Shown here piece by piece: positions 63,791 through 64,000 of a stretch of DNA of 64,000 nt (position 1 is the first letter of the stretch; every line of letters begins with the position of its first letter). The position numbers and the translations under genes were made by a program. The notes beneath the pieces are model-generated. The model was not told the origin of the DNA, ran no database searches, and saw only the letters and a list, made by a program, of their open reading frames with translations. Source of the DNA: Bremia lactucae. Its lineage: Eukaryota; Oomycota; Peronosporomycetes; Peronosporales; Peronosporaceae. Location of the stretch: assembly GCF_004359215.1 (NCBI RefSeq), contig NC_090623.1:2008829-2072828 (forward strand), given 5' to 3'.

Positions 63791-64000
63791 CTAGTTTGCA
63801 AAACCAGCCGCAAAAACTAGAAGAATCGCAAGAAATCCTACAAAATAGAATATTTTCATGCGGGTGGAAAACCACGAGCTCGGTTTCTTGACAACTTTTG
63901 ATAGGGGCGATGACTTGAGGTTTACGGGAGGCGGTTTCGCCGAAGACTTGGGGTCTACAAGAGGCGGTTTAGTCGATGTCGAGGCACCTGTAGCCGGTTC
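63791..64000 (-). CDS. C-terminus of a second tail-anchored protein (partial)
   Basis: Read from the right edge on the minus strand, a clean frame of 69 residues ends at the stop at 63791. It starts with a Thr/Ser/Lys/Pro-rich linker with KPPLVDPKSS and KPPPVNLKSS repeats, then a basic stretch (KVVKKPSSWFSTRMK) and a hydrophobic anchor IFYFVGFLAILLVFAAGF followed by AN. The organisation of linker, basic patch, single span and a two- or three-residue tail mirrors the end of the 60282-61478 gene, so it is likely a paralogue or functional analogue. The N-terminus lies beyond the window. Confidence 0.6.
   Translation of the reverse strand, partial: EPATGASTSTKPPLVDPKSSAKPPPVNLKSSPLSKVVKKPSSWFSTRMKIFYFVGFLAILLVFAAGFAN

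Overview
The window looks like a repeat-rich, gene-sparse stretch of an oomycete genome, most likely a Peronosporaceae (downy mildew or Phytophthora-like) pathogen. This is inferred from three things: intronless genes of oomycete type (ABCG half-transporters, short secreted proteins with degenerate RxLR/EER-like motifs), abundant decayed chromodomain Ty3/Gypsy elements with some Copia, and one Mutator-like transposase remnant. No species can be fixed from the sequence alone. There are four assembly gaps: one of 984 N at 5159-6142 and three of exactly 100 N at 20879, 23733 and 36421.

Layout. From 1 to about 31 kb the window is a nest of broken retroelements. The commonest LTR (family A, ends TGTAACGGG...CCCGTTACA) occurs as a 3' LTR (1.9 kb), as the two LTRs of one recognisable element (24.4-30.3 kb), as a solo LTR with a 5-bp target duplication (30.5 kb), and again at 36.5 and 45.7 kb. 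A second LTR family (B) is nested in it. A GC-richer Gypsy element (4.0-8.8 kb), a reversed Copia element (8.9-11.4 kb), several decayed Gypsy bodies (11.9-23.7 kb) and a MULE fragment (23.8 kb) fill the rest. An intact ABCG half-transporter gene lies at 31.4-33.3 kb (minus). A second repeat block (34.3-46.4 kb) holds a reversed, apparently composite Gypsy element. From about 47.5 kb the window is mostly single-copy: an EGF-like/ABCG transporter (47.9-50.7 kb, plus), a small secreted RxLR-like candidate (51 kb, minus), a short hypothetical gene (52.9 kb), a very large tandem-fused ABCG protein (53.4-59.3 kb, minus), a secreted tail-anchored protein with an EER motif (60.3-61.5 kb, minus), an XRCC4-type DNA-repair gene (62.4-63.4 kb, plus) and the 3' end of a second tail-anchored gene running off the window (63.8 kb, minus).

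Most notable are two things. First, the 53.4-59.3 kb locus encodes two fused ABCG half-transporters in which both Walker A motifs, one signature motif, both Walker B acidic pairs and one switch histidine are altered, preceded by a ~670-residue extension carrying RRVVV-type repeats. It would be a pseudo-ABC protein, and it is broken in this assembly by one apparent single-base deletion. Second, two unrelated Gypsy families carry a protein-like open frame antisense to pol between the integrase and the 3' LTR. One of these is found in three diverged copies.

The three ABCG loci appear related: the half-transporter and the second half of the fusion share the same lead-in motif (QIETP) ahead of the ATP-binding domain. 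The secreted candidates sit next to them in a gene-poor, repeat-flanked setting typical of oomycete effector loci.
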